Below, one piece after another: positions 26,391 to 33,793 of a stretch of 64,000 bases of DNA. Made by a program: the position numbers and the translations under genes. Each line of letters begins with the position of its first letter. The first letter of the stretch is position 1. The notes under the pieces were generated by a model. That model saw only the letters and a list, made by a program, of their open reading frames with translations. It ran no database searches and was not told the DNA's origin. This DNA comes from Pseudobdellovibrionaceae bacterium (GTDB lineage: Bacteria; Bdellovibrionota; Bdellovibrionia; Bdellovibrionales; Bdellovibrionaceae), in assembly GCA_019637955.1 (NCBI GenBank), contig JAHBUS010000001.1, positions 744,001 through 808,000 on the forward strand, given 5' to 3'.

Positions 26391-26424
26391 AAAAGCCAGC
26401 CTCGTTTGAACGGGGCTGGCTTTT
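26391..26424 (-). terminator. Intrinsic terminator of the gene at 26447
   Basis: On the minus strand, AAAAGCCAGCC pairs with GGCTGGCTTTT around a short loop and is followed by a T-rich run. It sits 22 bases beyond the stop of the secreted protein gene. Confidence 0.85.
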
Positions 26425-26446
26425 GAATCCGAATAAAATCTTAAAA

Positions 26447-26926
26447 TTACTGACCGTTAACGAACGACGCGAGTTCAACCGTGATGGTGTTCTCTTCTTC
26501 GTCGACTTGGACTTGCTTCACGATACCGAAAGCCACATCGCCCACCCAAACTTTACCGCCGCGCTCTTGCGGCAAGGCGCAAGTGTTGAAGGTGCCTGCG
26601 GGAACGGTCAAGGCTTCGAGAGCGCCGCCCGCTTGGGTGCACTGAGCGAGAATGTTATCAACGCCCGCTTTGTCCAAAAGGTCGGTCGACGCGAAGGTGT
26701 TGTCTTGCTGCTGAGTTTGACCATTGGGAAGGTTCAGCGTTTGGCGCACGACGAACTGAGAGTTGTTGTTCAGAACGTTCACGATCTCAAGAGTCTGCGT
26801 GAAGTTCATGGTGCCGCCGCCACCACCTTGGAAAACGCCGTTGAAAACAGCTTTGTCTTTAAGAGCGGGGTAAGCCGACGCGACGGCCGAGAAAGCCAGG
26901 ATAGCCAAAGTGGTGAACAATTTCAT
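26447..26926 (-). CDS. Small secreted protein, unknown family
   Basis: 159 residues from the ATG at 26926, giving a clean signal peptide (MKLFTTLAILAFSAVASA). The mature part has a Gly-rich FQGGGGGTMNF stretch, a beta-rich middle and two Cys (LAQCTQ, NTCALP). The pattern (VPAGTFNTCALP, VWVGDVAFGIVKQVQ) recalls lipoprotein-like beta-roll proteins such as DUF3108, but I cannot assign it. It lies 59 bases downstream of the cNMP-binding gene on the same strand; the gap holds a hairpin that can pair with its ribosome-binding site (26927-26972). Confidence 0.65.
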   Translation of the reverse strand: MKLFTTLAILAFSAVASAYPALKDKAVFNGVFQGGGGGTMNFTQTLEIVNVLNNNSQFVVRQTLNLPNGQTQQQDNTFASTDLLDKAGVDNILAQCTQAGGALEALTVPAGTFNTCALPQERGGKVWVGDVAFGIVKQVQVDEEENTITVELASFVNGQ

Positions 26927-26972
26927 GAGAACCCTCCAATTGTTGGGCCGGCGCCATGCCGGCGGAAGGCTC
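26927..26972 (-). promoter_or_regulatory. Leader hairpin that can sequester the ribosome-binding site
   Basis: On the mRNA (minus strand), GAGCCTTCC can pair over 9 positions (two G-U) with GGAGGGTTC, which contains the Shine-Dalgarno sequence of the gene starting at 26926. Between them lies a second stem, GCCGGC/GCCGGC (26947-26963). The folding is read by eye. Confidence 0.45.
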
Positions 26973-26985
26973 GACTTGAGCAAGA

Positions 26986-27405
26986 TCACCCTTCCCAGTC
27001 AAGATCAATGGCCCGCGTTGCAACCTCAGGTTGTTTCGTGTCGTTATTCATTTCGAGCTTGCGGCTGGTGAGATCGAGACGGTGCGCCAAACCCTTGGCC
27101 AGAGCCAAAACGACGGGTGGCGTCTTTGTGAAGATCTCTTCACAAGCCGACTTTTCGAACATCAGCACTTCAACTTCACTGGCGGCTCGCGCCGAGGCCG
27201 TGCTGTCGATTCCCAAGAGAATGGACATCTCGCCCAAAAACTGCCCGGGCGTGGCGACGCCCAAGAGAAGTGGACCCGTGCCAGAATTTTTAAGGATTTC
27301 AACGCGTCCGGAGCGGATCACGTAAAGGCCTTCGGCGGTCTCCCCTTGCTTGAGAATGTAGTCGCCGAAATTGAACTTCAAAACTTTCGCGGTCGAGTAA
27401 AACAT
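26986..27405 (-). CDS. Stand-alone cyclic-nucleotide-binding-domain protein
   Basis: 139 residues, essentially one CAP-type effector domain with no DNA-binding domain or kinase. Visible elements are GDYILKQGETAEGLYVIRSGRVEIL and PGQFLGEMSILLGIDSTASARA, which aligns with the phosphate-binding cassette. Glu59, which normally contacts the ribose, is present; the Arg that contacts the cyclic phosphate is replaced by Ser68. The domain may therefore bind cAMP weakly, bind another ligand, or act only as a protein module. The ATG has CAGGAG upstream. It precedes the secreted protein gene at 26447. Confidence 0.8.
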   Translation of the reverse strand: MFYSTAKVLKFNFGDYILKQGETAEGLYVIRSGRVEILKNSGTGPLLLGVATPGQFLGEMSILLGIDSTASARAASEVEVLMFEKSACEEIFTKTPPVVLALAKGLAHRLDLTSRKLEMNNDTKQPEVATRAIDLDWEG

Positions 27406-27464
27406 GGCGTCTCCTGAAAGCGGCTTTCAAATGGCCGCTTCCATTATGCGAGAAGCCTGGTGGG

Positions 27465-27956
27465 TTATTCAAGTCCGTAGCGCTGGCCCCCGACTTCAAC
27501 GAAGCCGTCAGGACGGTTTTGACGGGGATCATGGTGCAGCCAGTGGAGCAAAGCACCGCGCGAGGTCCATTTGAACTCGCCGCCCATCGAGATCACGTCG
27601 CCCGCTTTCAACGGAACGCGCTTTCCCATATCGAGGTTGTAAACACAGAAAACCTCATCGCCGCTCGACAGGCGAACATACCAACGTTGGTGGGGTTTGC
27701 CGAGCGTGTCGTCTTCCATCACCTTGGTCACGGTCACTTGCGAAGCGGTGACGAACGAGACGTACCGACGGTCTTGAACCGCACGCACCAAGTCGGCGTC
27801 GTTCGAAGCCAAGCCGGGGTTGTAAACTTGTTCACTACGACCGCGACGATCGCGGCGCTCATCGCGCTCGCGGTCGCGGCGTTTCGCTTCCGCGGGAAGT
27901 TGAACCAAGAGAGAAACAACAACGAGTAGAATCCAAGACAGCGCCGATGTTCGCAC
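27465..27956 (-). CDS. Secreted DUF3465-like protein
   Basis: 163 residues from a GTG start with AAGGGG upstream. The signal peptide ends near LPAEA and is followed by an Arg/Asp-rich stretch (KRRDRERDERRDRRGRSEQ). The domain then matches the DUF3465 pattern: VMEDDTLGKPHQRWYVRLSSG, VYNLDMGKRVPLKAGDVISM, FKWTSRGALLHWLHHDP and a final DGFVEVGGQRYGL. The conserved HQ, Asn-Leu-Asp and HWLHHDP residues suggest a small beta-barrel of the OB type. The biochemical role is unknown. It ends in its own unit, divergent from the small gene at 28139. Confidence 0.75.
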   Translation of the reverse strand: MRTSALSWILLVVVSLLVQLPAEAKRRDRERDERRDRRGRSEQVYNPGLASNDADLVRAVQDRRYVSFVTASQVTVTKVMEDDTLGKPHQRWYVRLSSGDEVFCVYNLDMGKRVPLKAGDVISMGGEFKWTSRGALLHWLHHDPRQNRPDGFVEVGGQRYGLE

Positions 27957-28138
27957 GAAGACCCCTTATGAAATTGAAATTAAAATTCATTAATCTGCGG
28001 GCAAAAGCATATGCGTTAATCCCGACAAAGACACGGCTCGCCCGGGCCCGATGAAAAAAATACTTGATGCTTCCAAAGCCCGTGGCAGATTGAAGAACAA
28101 AACCAATCCTCCATTTCGGAGGCAAAAAAGGAGATCCT

Positions 28139-28354
28139 ATGAAATTGATGGCTTCTGCTATCGTGACTTTGTTCGCTGCTGCTGCTTTCGCTAACCCTGC
28201 TGCACCCGCTGCGAAAACAACAACAACTTCGACAACAACGACAACTGCAACAACTGCAGATGCTCACGCTGATGCTAAAAAAGCTTGCGAAGGCAAAATG
28301 GGCGAAGAGCTCAAAAAATGCGAAACTGAATTCAAAAAAACTCACAAGAAATAA
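28139..28354 (+). CDS. Small secreted Thr/Ala-rich protein
   Basis: 71 residues. A signal peptide (MKLMASAIVTLFAAAAFA) is followed by an Ala/Pro/Thr stretch with a run of Thr, then a charged tail with two Cys (KKACEGKMGEELKKCETEF). The length and paired Cys recall PsiF-like periplasmic proteins, but the similarity is too short to assign. A strong AAGGAG lies 5 bases upstream of the ATG and a terminator lies 47 bases after the stop, so it is a complete single-gene unit likely to be well expressed. Confidence 0.65.
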   Translation: MKLMASAIVTLFAAAAFANPAAPAAKTTTTSTTTTTATTADAHADAKKACEGKMGEELKKCETEFKKTHKK

Positions 28355-28400
28355 TCTTGTGAATTGAGTTCGGGGCTTCTTCGGAGGCCCTCGTGAAGGA

Positions 28401-28431
28401 CCCGCAATTCGAAAGGATTGCGGGTTTTTTT
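28401..28431 (+). terminator. Intrinsic terminator of the small secreted gene
   Basis: CCCGCAAT (28401-28408) pairs with ATTGCGGG (28417-28424), followed by seven T. The T-run touches the stop codon of the convergent glycosyltransferase gene. Confidence 0.9.
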
Positions 28432-29761
28432 ATTGGCAGCTTTCGGTGCCTTGACGGAGCGTGAAGAACTTGAGCGCCAGCTCCGGGTAGCCCGCTTCAA
28501 AATGGCCGGACTCCACCACATCCGCGTCGAACCAGGCACGGGATTTTTCGGGGTAAGAACCAAAGTACGTGCCCACGAACGCGGCGACGAACACCACCGC
28601 TCCCACGAGCAGGAGCGACTTGATCCAGAGCCAATGCTCTTCCGCCTTAGCCAGCACCCCTCCCGCAACCAGGGCTAAGAAAGGCGCCGCCCCCAAGGAC
28701 CTCAATGCGTGGGGGTTCGACTCCCAAGTCAAGGCCGCCGGAATCACACCCGCCAGATAAGCCCAGAGGCAAAGGCCCCAGAGAACCAGTTCCTCGCGGG
28801 ATTTTTGTCGGCGCCCCACCACCAAAAGAACCACGGCCAGCGCAAGCGCCGCGATCTCAAGCGGACTCCACTGCCCCCAAGATCCGGTCGCGTGCCTCAG
28901 GTTCGCGTCTCCCGACCAAAACAAATAGCCGGGAGACAGGTTCAAAGCCATGTTCTCAAAAAATGCACTCAGGACGGCTGTCCATGAAAAGCCTCCCAAG
29001 GGTCTCAGGTACTCTTCGCCCGCGATCGAGAGAACGGCCGCGCGCGCCTGAAACTCAGGGCTCAGCATGCGCCCGATCAAAGGAGTCACGCTCCCCGCAA
29101 AAACCAAAGCGGTGAACAAGAGCGGTTTTCGAGAGTCGGGACACCGGCACCAAAACCAAAGCGCGAATATGGGAAGGATCAGCGCCATCTGCACGCGCGT
29201 GGGCGGATAGGCATAACAGGCCAGGGCCAACAGAAGGCCGCCCGCCACGGACCGGGTCAGACGCCAGCGACCTTCCAGCAACGCAAGCGCGAGCCCCCAA
29301 ACCAGATAACAAGGAACCAAGGCCGGGTCCCAAGCCACGCGCGAAAATTGAAAGAGCCAAGGCGAGAGCGAAGCGCACAGCGCGGCCCAGAGAGCCACGT
29401 CCCGTCGCCGAAAAAGAGCGAACGCCAGGGCAAAAATGCCCAAGACCGCCAGCGCGCCGTGAAACGCCGCGAATCCTCGGAAAGAGCCGATCGAATCACC
29501 GAAGATCGACGTCCAAAGAAGTCCGCCGTAAAGGTAAGGAGGCGTCGCGTACCCGCCGCCCAAGACGGCCGTGAAAAGAGGCCAGCGGTCGCCATAAAGA
29601 TCATGGCCCGATTGCCGCAGGCATGTCACCTGCGCCGAGATCGCCGCTTCATCAAGATAAAATCCGGGAGGGCTTTTCTCGAGCCCGACAAATCGCAAAA
29701 GGGTCATCGCGGTGATCAGCATCAGGATCGCACCGGACGTGAATCGCTCGTAACGGGTCAT
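28430..29761 (-). CDS. GT-C glycosyltransferase-like membrane protein (ArnT/PMT type)
   Basis: 443 residues with about ten membrane segments. The N-terminal motif RFVGLEKSPPGFYLDEAAIS carries the Asp-Glu pair in the first periplasmic loop that is typical of GT39/GT83 enzymes (ArnT, O-mannosyltransferases), which transfer sugar from a polyprenyl-phosphate donor to lipid A or protein. Acceptor and donor cannot be named. The start at 29761 overlaps the greB stop by ATGA, so it is co-translated with greB; the combination may reflect read-through economy rather than a shared pathway. Confidence 0.7.
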   Translation of the reverse strand: MTRYERFTSGAILMLITAMTLLRFVGLEKSPPGFYLDEAAISAQVTCLRQSGHDLYGDRWPLFTAVLGGGYATPPYLYGGLLWTSIFGDSIGSFRGFAAFHGALAVLGIFALAFALFRRRDVALWAALCASLSPWLFQFSRVAWDPALVPCYLVWGLALALLEGRWRLTRSVAGGLLLALACYAYPPTRVQMALILPIFALWFWCRCPDSRKPLLFTALVFAGSVTPLIGRMLSPEFQARAAVLSIAGEEYLRPLGGFSWTAVLSAFFENMALNLSPGYLFWSGDANLRHATGSWGQWSPLEIAALALAVVLLVVGRRQKSREELVLWGLCLWAYLAGVIPAALTWESNPHALRSLGAAPFLALVAGGVLAKAEEHWLWIKSLLLVGAVVFVAAFVGTYFGSYPEKSRAWFDADVVESGHFEAGYPELALKFFTLRQGTESCQ

Positions 29762-30234
29762 TTGAATTCGATGTTCTCGATGACGACGATTTCGTCGCCC
29801 GCGGGTTTTTTGATGACAACCTCGTCGCCGCGTTTTTTGCCCAGCAGCGCTTTGGCCACCGGCGATTTCCACGAGATCTTCTTTTGGGCCACATTGAACT
29901 CGTCTTCGCCGACAATCTGGTAGACGTGCCGCTCACCCTCTTCATCTTCGATGGTGACCGTCGCGCCGAAGACGACCGAAGTGCCTTTGAGCGTTTTGGG
30001 ATCCACCACTTCGGATTTTTCGAGGCGGGTTTTCAAAAAACGAAGACGCGAGTCAATCTCGCGAAGGCGCCGTTTACCGTAGATGTAATCGGCGTTCTCG
30101 CTGCGATCGCCATTGCTGGCGGCCCAGGCAACGGTTTCGACCAGCTTCGGACGCTCGGCGCTTAAGAGGTGCTGATACTCAGCCCGCAGCTTTTCGAAAC
30201 CCTCAGGTGTCATATAGTTTTTCTCGTCACTCAT
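29758..30234 (-). CDS. greB: Transcription elongation factor GreB
   Basis: 158 residues, the same length as E. coli GreB. The N-terminal coiled coil has YMTPEGFEKLRAEYQHLL and SNGDRSENADYIYGKRRLREIDSRLRFL, with the acidic tip residues (DRSEN-AD) that rescue backtracked RNA polymerase. The C-terminal FKBP-like domain has VFGATVTIEDEEGE, YQIVGEDE and SPVAKALLGKKRGDEVVIKKPAG. YGKRRLREIDSR and SPVAKALLGK favour GreB over GreA. The start at 30234 matches family length; the longer reading to 30279 has no support. It is divergent from the FecR gene. Confidence 0.92.
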   Translation of the reverse strand: MSDEKNYMTPEGFEKLRAEYQHLLSAERPKLVETVAWAASNGDRSENADYIYGKRRLREIDSRLRFLKTRLEKSEVVDPKTLKGTSVVFGATVTIEDEEGERHVYQIVGEDEFNVAQKKISWKSPVAKALLGKKRGDEVVIKKPAGDEIVVIENIEFK

Positions 30235-30347
30235 GCACTCGTCCGTCCCTAGACTTTTGTCACCTCTTCGATGGTCCAAGTCAAGACATCGCCACTTTTG
30301 ACCGATGTTGAGACGAGGGAGTTACGTCCCCATTTTGGAGGTTCTTG

Positions 30348-32186
30348 GTGTTCGCACGATGGGATCGCATCATACTTGCAGGAATCATTTCATTCCTGTG
30401 TTATGGCGCGACTTATTATTGGTACCGCTCAACGGAGAAGACGGAGGTCTCTCAAGTTGAACGCGCGCCCATCGCGTACCTCACCAAGCTCGAGAACGAT
30501 GTGGAGCGCCGTCCGGTGACCCGCCAAATCTGGCAAGGTCTGCAGAACGGCGATCCCGTTTTTGCCGGTGAAGCCGTGCGCACCTCGAGCCAAGGCACCG
30601 CGATTTTACAAACCGCCGATGGCGGCCGCACGATTGAGCTGGATCCCGACACCCTGATTGTGATCAGCCATCAAAACAACGAGGTCGCTCTCGATTTGAT
30701 GGATGGACGTTTGTTCGTCAATCAAAATGAAAAAACCGACGCCGCCAAACTGCCCGCGCTGGTCCTGCGCAGCGCCGATGCCGAGGTGGATCTCAGCCGC
30801 GCCTCCGCGAAACTCTCCAAGGGTTCCGGAACACGCGTGGATGTTGAAGTCACCAAAGGTTCGGCCAAAATGCAAGGGGCTCAGGGCGTTCAAGAGATTG
30901 CGCAAGGCAAACGCACGGTCGTCGGCCAAAGCGTGGGTGAGCACCTGACCAGCTTGCAAATCGTTTCGCCTTTGGACTCATCGACCATCTACGTGAATCC
31001 CGATCAAGAAGCGCCCGTGCACTTCGCCTGGAAAGGCATTCCCAACGGCGCCGAAGTGCGCATCGAAACCGGCACGTCGAGCAAAGACCTGAAGCCCGCG
31101 GGCGACTGGGTTCCGGCGGGGCAAGGCTTCTTGGACGCGATTCTGCCGGCGGGTCGCTACATCTGGAAGCTCTCGGCGCGCATGGCCGGCTCCACGTCGG
31201 TCTTTACCGAAGGCCCGATCGAAAGCTTCCGCGTGGTTCGCACCGATCCGGCCGAACTCCTGTACCCCGACGACCAAACCGTTCTGCAAACCAAAACCAA
31301 CGAAGACTCTTACGTCTTCAAATGGAAGCGGCCGACCGGCGTGGTCTCGCAAAAAATCGAGTTCGCGCTCAATTCGGATTTTCAACCGTTGTTCCGCGAC
31401 GTCAAGGTTCTGGCGGGCGACACCATTCAACTTGAAATGCCTCCCGGCTCTTACTTTTGGCGTGTGTCTTCGATGTACGAAGGCTTCAGCCAGCCCGTGA
31501 TGAGCCGGCCGTTTACGTTGACGCTCTTGCCCCCCGTGGTTCGCGTCGATGTGGCCTTTACGAATTTCAAACACAATGACGTTCTGACTTATGTCGGCGC
31601 GCCCGTCGCCGTCTTCCAGTGGAAGACCAACCGTCCCGACGTCGTTCAGCGCTACGTCTTTAGATTGGCGCAGACGACCGAGGCCCTTCGCGGTCCCGCG
31701 AGCGACGAGAAGCTCAAGCGCATCGAGACCAAGCAGACTCAAGTCACACCCGAGATCACGCGGGGCGGACGTTACCTCGCCATGGTCGAAGCTTATGACG
31801 AAAACGACAAGCTCGTCGGCAAATCCGACGTGCAAGCTCTTTCGTTCGAGCCCAAGGCCGCCATCCGTGCGCCTCAGTTCGAGCCGTTGGGTCAAGATCT
31901 GCTCGCCGACAACCAAGGCGCGCTCTCTCTGATCTGGAGCTTGGTCGACGGCGCCAAAGAGTATTGGCTCACGCTCAAAGACTCTTCCGGCAAAGAGATT
32001 CAGAAATCGCGCTTCCTGGGCACTTCGGCCAAGCTGCAGTCGCTGTTGCCCGGAGAATACAAAGTCGAGATCTACGCCATCGACCAGTATGGCCGCCGGT
32101 CCAAAGAAGCCGCCGCACGCCGCGTGGTGGTGCCGACTTCGAGTGGTCTCAACGCCCCCAAACTGAAGAAAGTGAAGGTCCAGTGA
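30348..32186 (+). CDS. Membrane-anchored FecR-domain protein with Fn3-like repeats
   Basis: 612 residues from the GTG at 30348 (GGAGG 6 bases upstream; the TTG one codon earlier is too close). A short cytoplasmic start and one membrane segment (IILAGIISFLCYGATYYWY) lead to a FecR domain (about residues 45-200: GDPVFAGEAVRTSSQGTAIL, VALDLMDGRLFV, GTRVDVEVTKGSAKM). Three or four Fn3-like beta-sandwiches follow, with the recurring fAWK/FKWKRP...ILPAGRYIWKL pattern. FecR proteins usually relay signals across the envelope to sigma factors; no sigma factor is near here. It heads a three-gene unit, coupled by TGATG to the beta-barrel gene. Confidence 0.8.
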   Translation: MFARWDRIILAGIISFLCYGATYYWYRSTEKTEVSQVERAPIAYLTKLENDVERRPVTRQIWQGLQNGDPVFAGEAVRTSSQGTAILQTADGGRTIELDPDTLIVISHQNNEVALDLMDGRLFVNQNEKTDAAKLPALVLRSADAEVDLSRASAKLSKGSGTRVDVEVTKGSAKMQGAQGVQEIAQGKRTVVGQSVGEHLTSLQIVSPLDSSTIYVNPDQEAPVHFAWKGIPNGAEVRIETGTSSKDLKPAGDWVPAGQGFLDAILPAGRYIWKLSARMAGSTSVFTEGPIESFRVVRTDPAELLYPDDQTVLQTKTNEDSYVFKWKRPTGVVSQKIEFALNSDFQPLFRDVKVLAGDTIQLEMPPGSYFWRVSSMYEGFSQPVMSRPFTLTLLPPVVRVDVAFTNFKHNDVLTYVGAPVAVFQWKTNRPDVVQRYVFRLAQTTEALRGPASDEKLKRIETKQTQVTPEITRGGRYLAMVEAYDENDKLVGKSDVQALSFEPKAAIRAPQFEPLGQDLLADNQGALSLIWSLVDGAKEYWLTLKDSSGKEIQKSRFLGTSAKLQSLLPGEYKVEIYAIDQYGRRSKEAAARRVVVPTSSGLNAPKLKKVKVQ

Positions 32187-33793
32187 TGAGATTCTTCGCT
32201 CTTCTGTTTCTTCTCATGACCGTGCTTCCTCCGGTGGCCTGGGCCTCAAAAGCCGAGCGTTCGGTCACGGTGGAGTGGGAGCCGATCGTCGGCGCCGTCA
32301 CTTACGACGTCGAAGTGAAACGAAAAAAAGTGAACGATCAGGTTGAGCAGACCTACCGCACCAACGTCAGCACCGAAGCATGGACACTGACCTTGGAGCC
32401 GGGCGAGTACGAGCTTCGCGTGCGCTCGCGCGACCGCCGTAAAGTTCCCGGAGATTGGTCGCCGGCCGAAGACTTCCAAGTGAACCTGGCCGCGATCGAA
32501 CTCGAATCACCCGCCAATGATTTTAAACTTCTCAGCGCCAAACCCGAGGAGAAAAAAGTCGAATTCAAGTGGAAACCCGTTCCCGCGGCCGACTTCTATT
32601 CTTTCGAAATCGCGTCCGATGACGGCAAAGTGAAGATCACCAAATCGGTCAACGAGACGGCCTTGGAGCTTCCGCTCCCCGTCGCCAAGAATTATGTTTG
32701 GAAAGTGCAAGCCTCCACCAAGTTCGGACTGACTTCGAAAGCGGGCGAAGCCAAATTCTCCCTCTGGGCCGAACAACTCGCCGAGCCCGTGGTGAGCGTG
32801 GCGAAAAACGGCTTCGTGCGCGAGATCTCTTGGACCCGTCCGCTCTATGCCGAAGGGTTTGATTATATTTTAAGCCAATGGGACCCCGAGAAAAAAGAAT
32901 GGGTCAAGATCGCCAAAGAAAACCTGGCGAAGAGCTCGCAGATTGATTTCGACCCGTCTTGGAAAGGCGGCTCTTACCGCCTGATCTTGCGGGCGGCGGC
33001 GTTCAACCGCGTGTCGTCGAAATCGACCGTCACCAACTTCCGCGTGGTGAATGGCGACCGCTCTCCCGCCGCCGAGGCCAATGCGACTTTGCGTTTGTCG
33101 ATCAACCGCACCTCGGGGCGTTCGGGCTTCTTCGGCATCGCGAGCTACTTGATGACGCAAATGAATTATTCCGGCGTGAACTCCGACAATGGCGGGAGCG
33201 CGAAACTCAAAGTCGATCTGCCGAACAACTTCGGCGGCACCGGGCGCCTGGGTTTGGGCTATTTATCGGAAAACTCGCCTTGGGGCGGCCTTTCGATCTT
33301 GGATTTGAGCGGCTTCGTCGTTGGCGATTCAAATCCGACGTTCGCGTCGCTCGAGTTCTCGGCCCTTTACCGCAAGAAGTACGGCGAACGCAGCGAAGTG
33401 CGCCACCACCTCGGCCTTTACTACAAAGAATTGCCCGAGTTGATCGCCGCCAACCTGAACAAGATCGACCGGATCGATAAGATCGTCACGGCCGGTCCCC
33501 ACTACGGCGTTGAGTACTGGTACGCTTGGGATCCCCAGTTGGGTTTCCAAGCCAACATGCATCTGTACCAATCGATGCTGTCGATCAAAACGCCGAACGG
33601 AAACGATCAAAAATCAACGATGAGCTACCAGTTGGGCCTGATGGGAAGCTACCGCCTGTCCGATCGCATGACCGGTCTGGCGGGATACGCCTACCGCAAA
33701 GAATCGGCGGCTTACACCTCCACCAATGGCTCGAACAACACGATCGATCTGATGGGCCACTACTTGAACTTCTTCTTGGAGTGGGCGCTATGA
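32186..33793 (+). CDS. Secreted Fn3-like protein with C-terminal outer-membrane beta-barrel
   Basis: 535 residues with a signal peptide (MRFFALLFLLMTVLPPVAWA). Residues about 25-300 hold three Fn3-like domains (VTVEWEPIVGAVTYDVEV, EFKWKPVPAADFYSFEIA, EISWTRPLYAEGFDYIL) like those of the upstream FecR protein. From about residue 310 the sequence becomes an amphipathic strand pattern (GRLGLGYLSENSPWGG, EFSALYRKKYG, HHLGLYYKEL, YQLGLMGSYRL) ending in FFLEWAL, consistent with a beta-barrel of about ten strands in the outer membrane. It starts inside the FecR stop and ends inside the cyclase start (ATGA). A sensor or anchor spanning the periplasm is inferred. Confidence 0.75.
   Translation: MRFFALLFLLMTVLPPVAWASKAERSVTVEWEPIVGAVTYDVEVKRKKVNDQVEQTYRTNVSTEAWTLTLEPGEYELRVRSRDRRKVPGDWSPAEDFQVNLAAIELESPANDFKLLSAKPEEKKVEFKWKPVPAADFYSFEIASDDGKVKITKSVNETALELPLPVAKNYVWKVQASTKFGLTSKAGEAKFSLWAEQLAEPVVSVAKNGFVREISWTRPLYAEGFDYILSQWDPEKKEWVKIAKENLAKSSQIDFDPSWKGGSYRLILRAAAFNRVSSKSTVTNFRVVNGDRSPAAEANATLRLSINRTSGRSGFFGIASYLMTQMNYSGVNSDNGGSAKLKVDLPNNFGGTGRLGLGYLSENSPWGGLSILDLSGFVVGDSNPTFASLEFSALYRKKYGERSEVRHHLGLYYKELPELIAANLNKIDRIDKIVTAGPHYGVEYWYAWDPQLGFQANMHLYQSMLSIKTPNGNDQKSTMSYQLGLMGSYRLSDRMTGLAGYAYRKESAAYTSTNGSNNTIDLMGHYLNFFLEWAL

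Noticed and set aside
28088-28138. CCTCC/GGAGG stem before the small secreted gene as a ribosome-binding switch
   Set aside because: The 5-bp stem leaves the real AAGGAG site free, so the evidence for control is weak.
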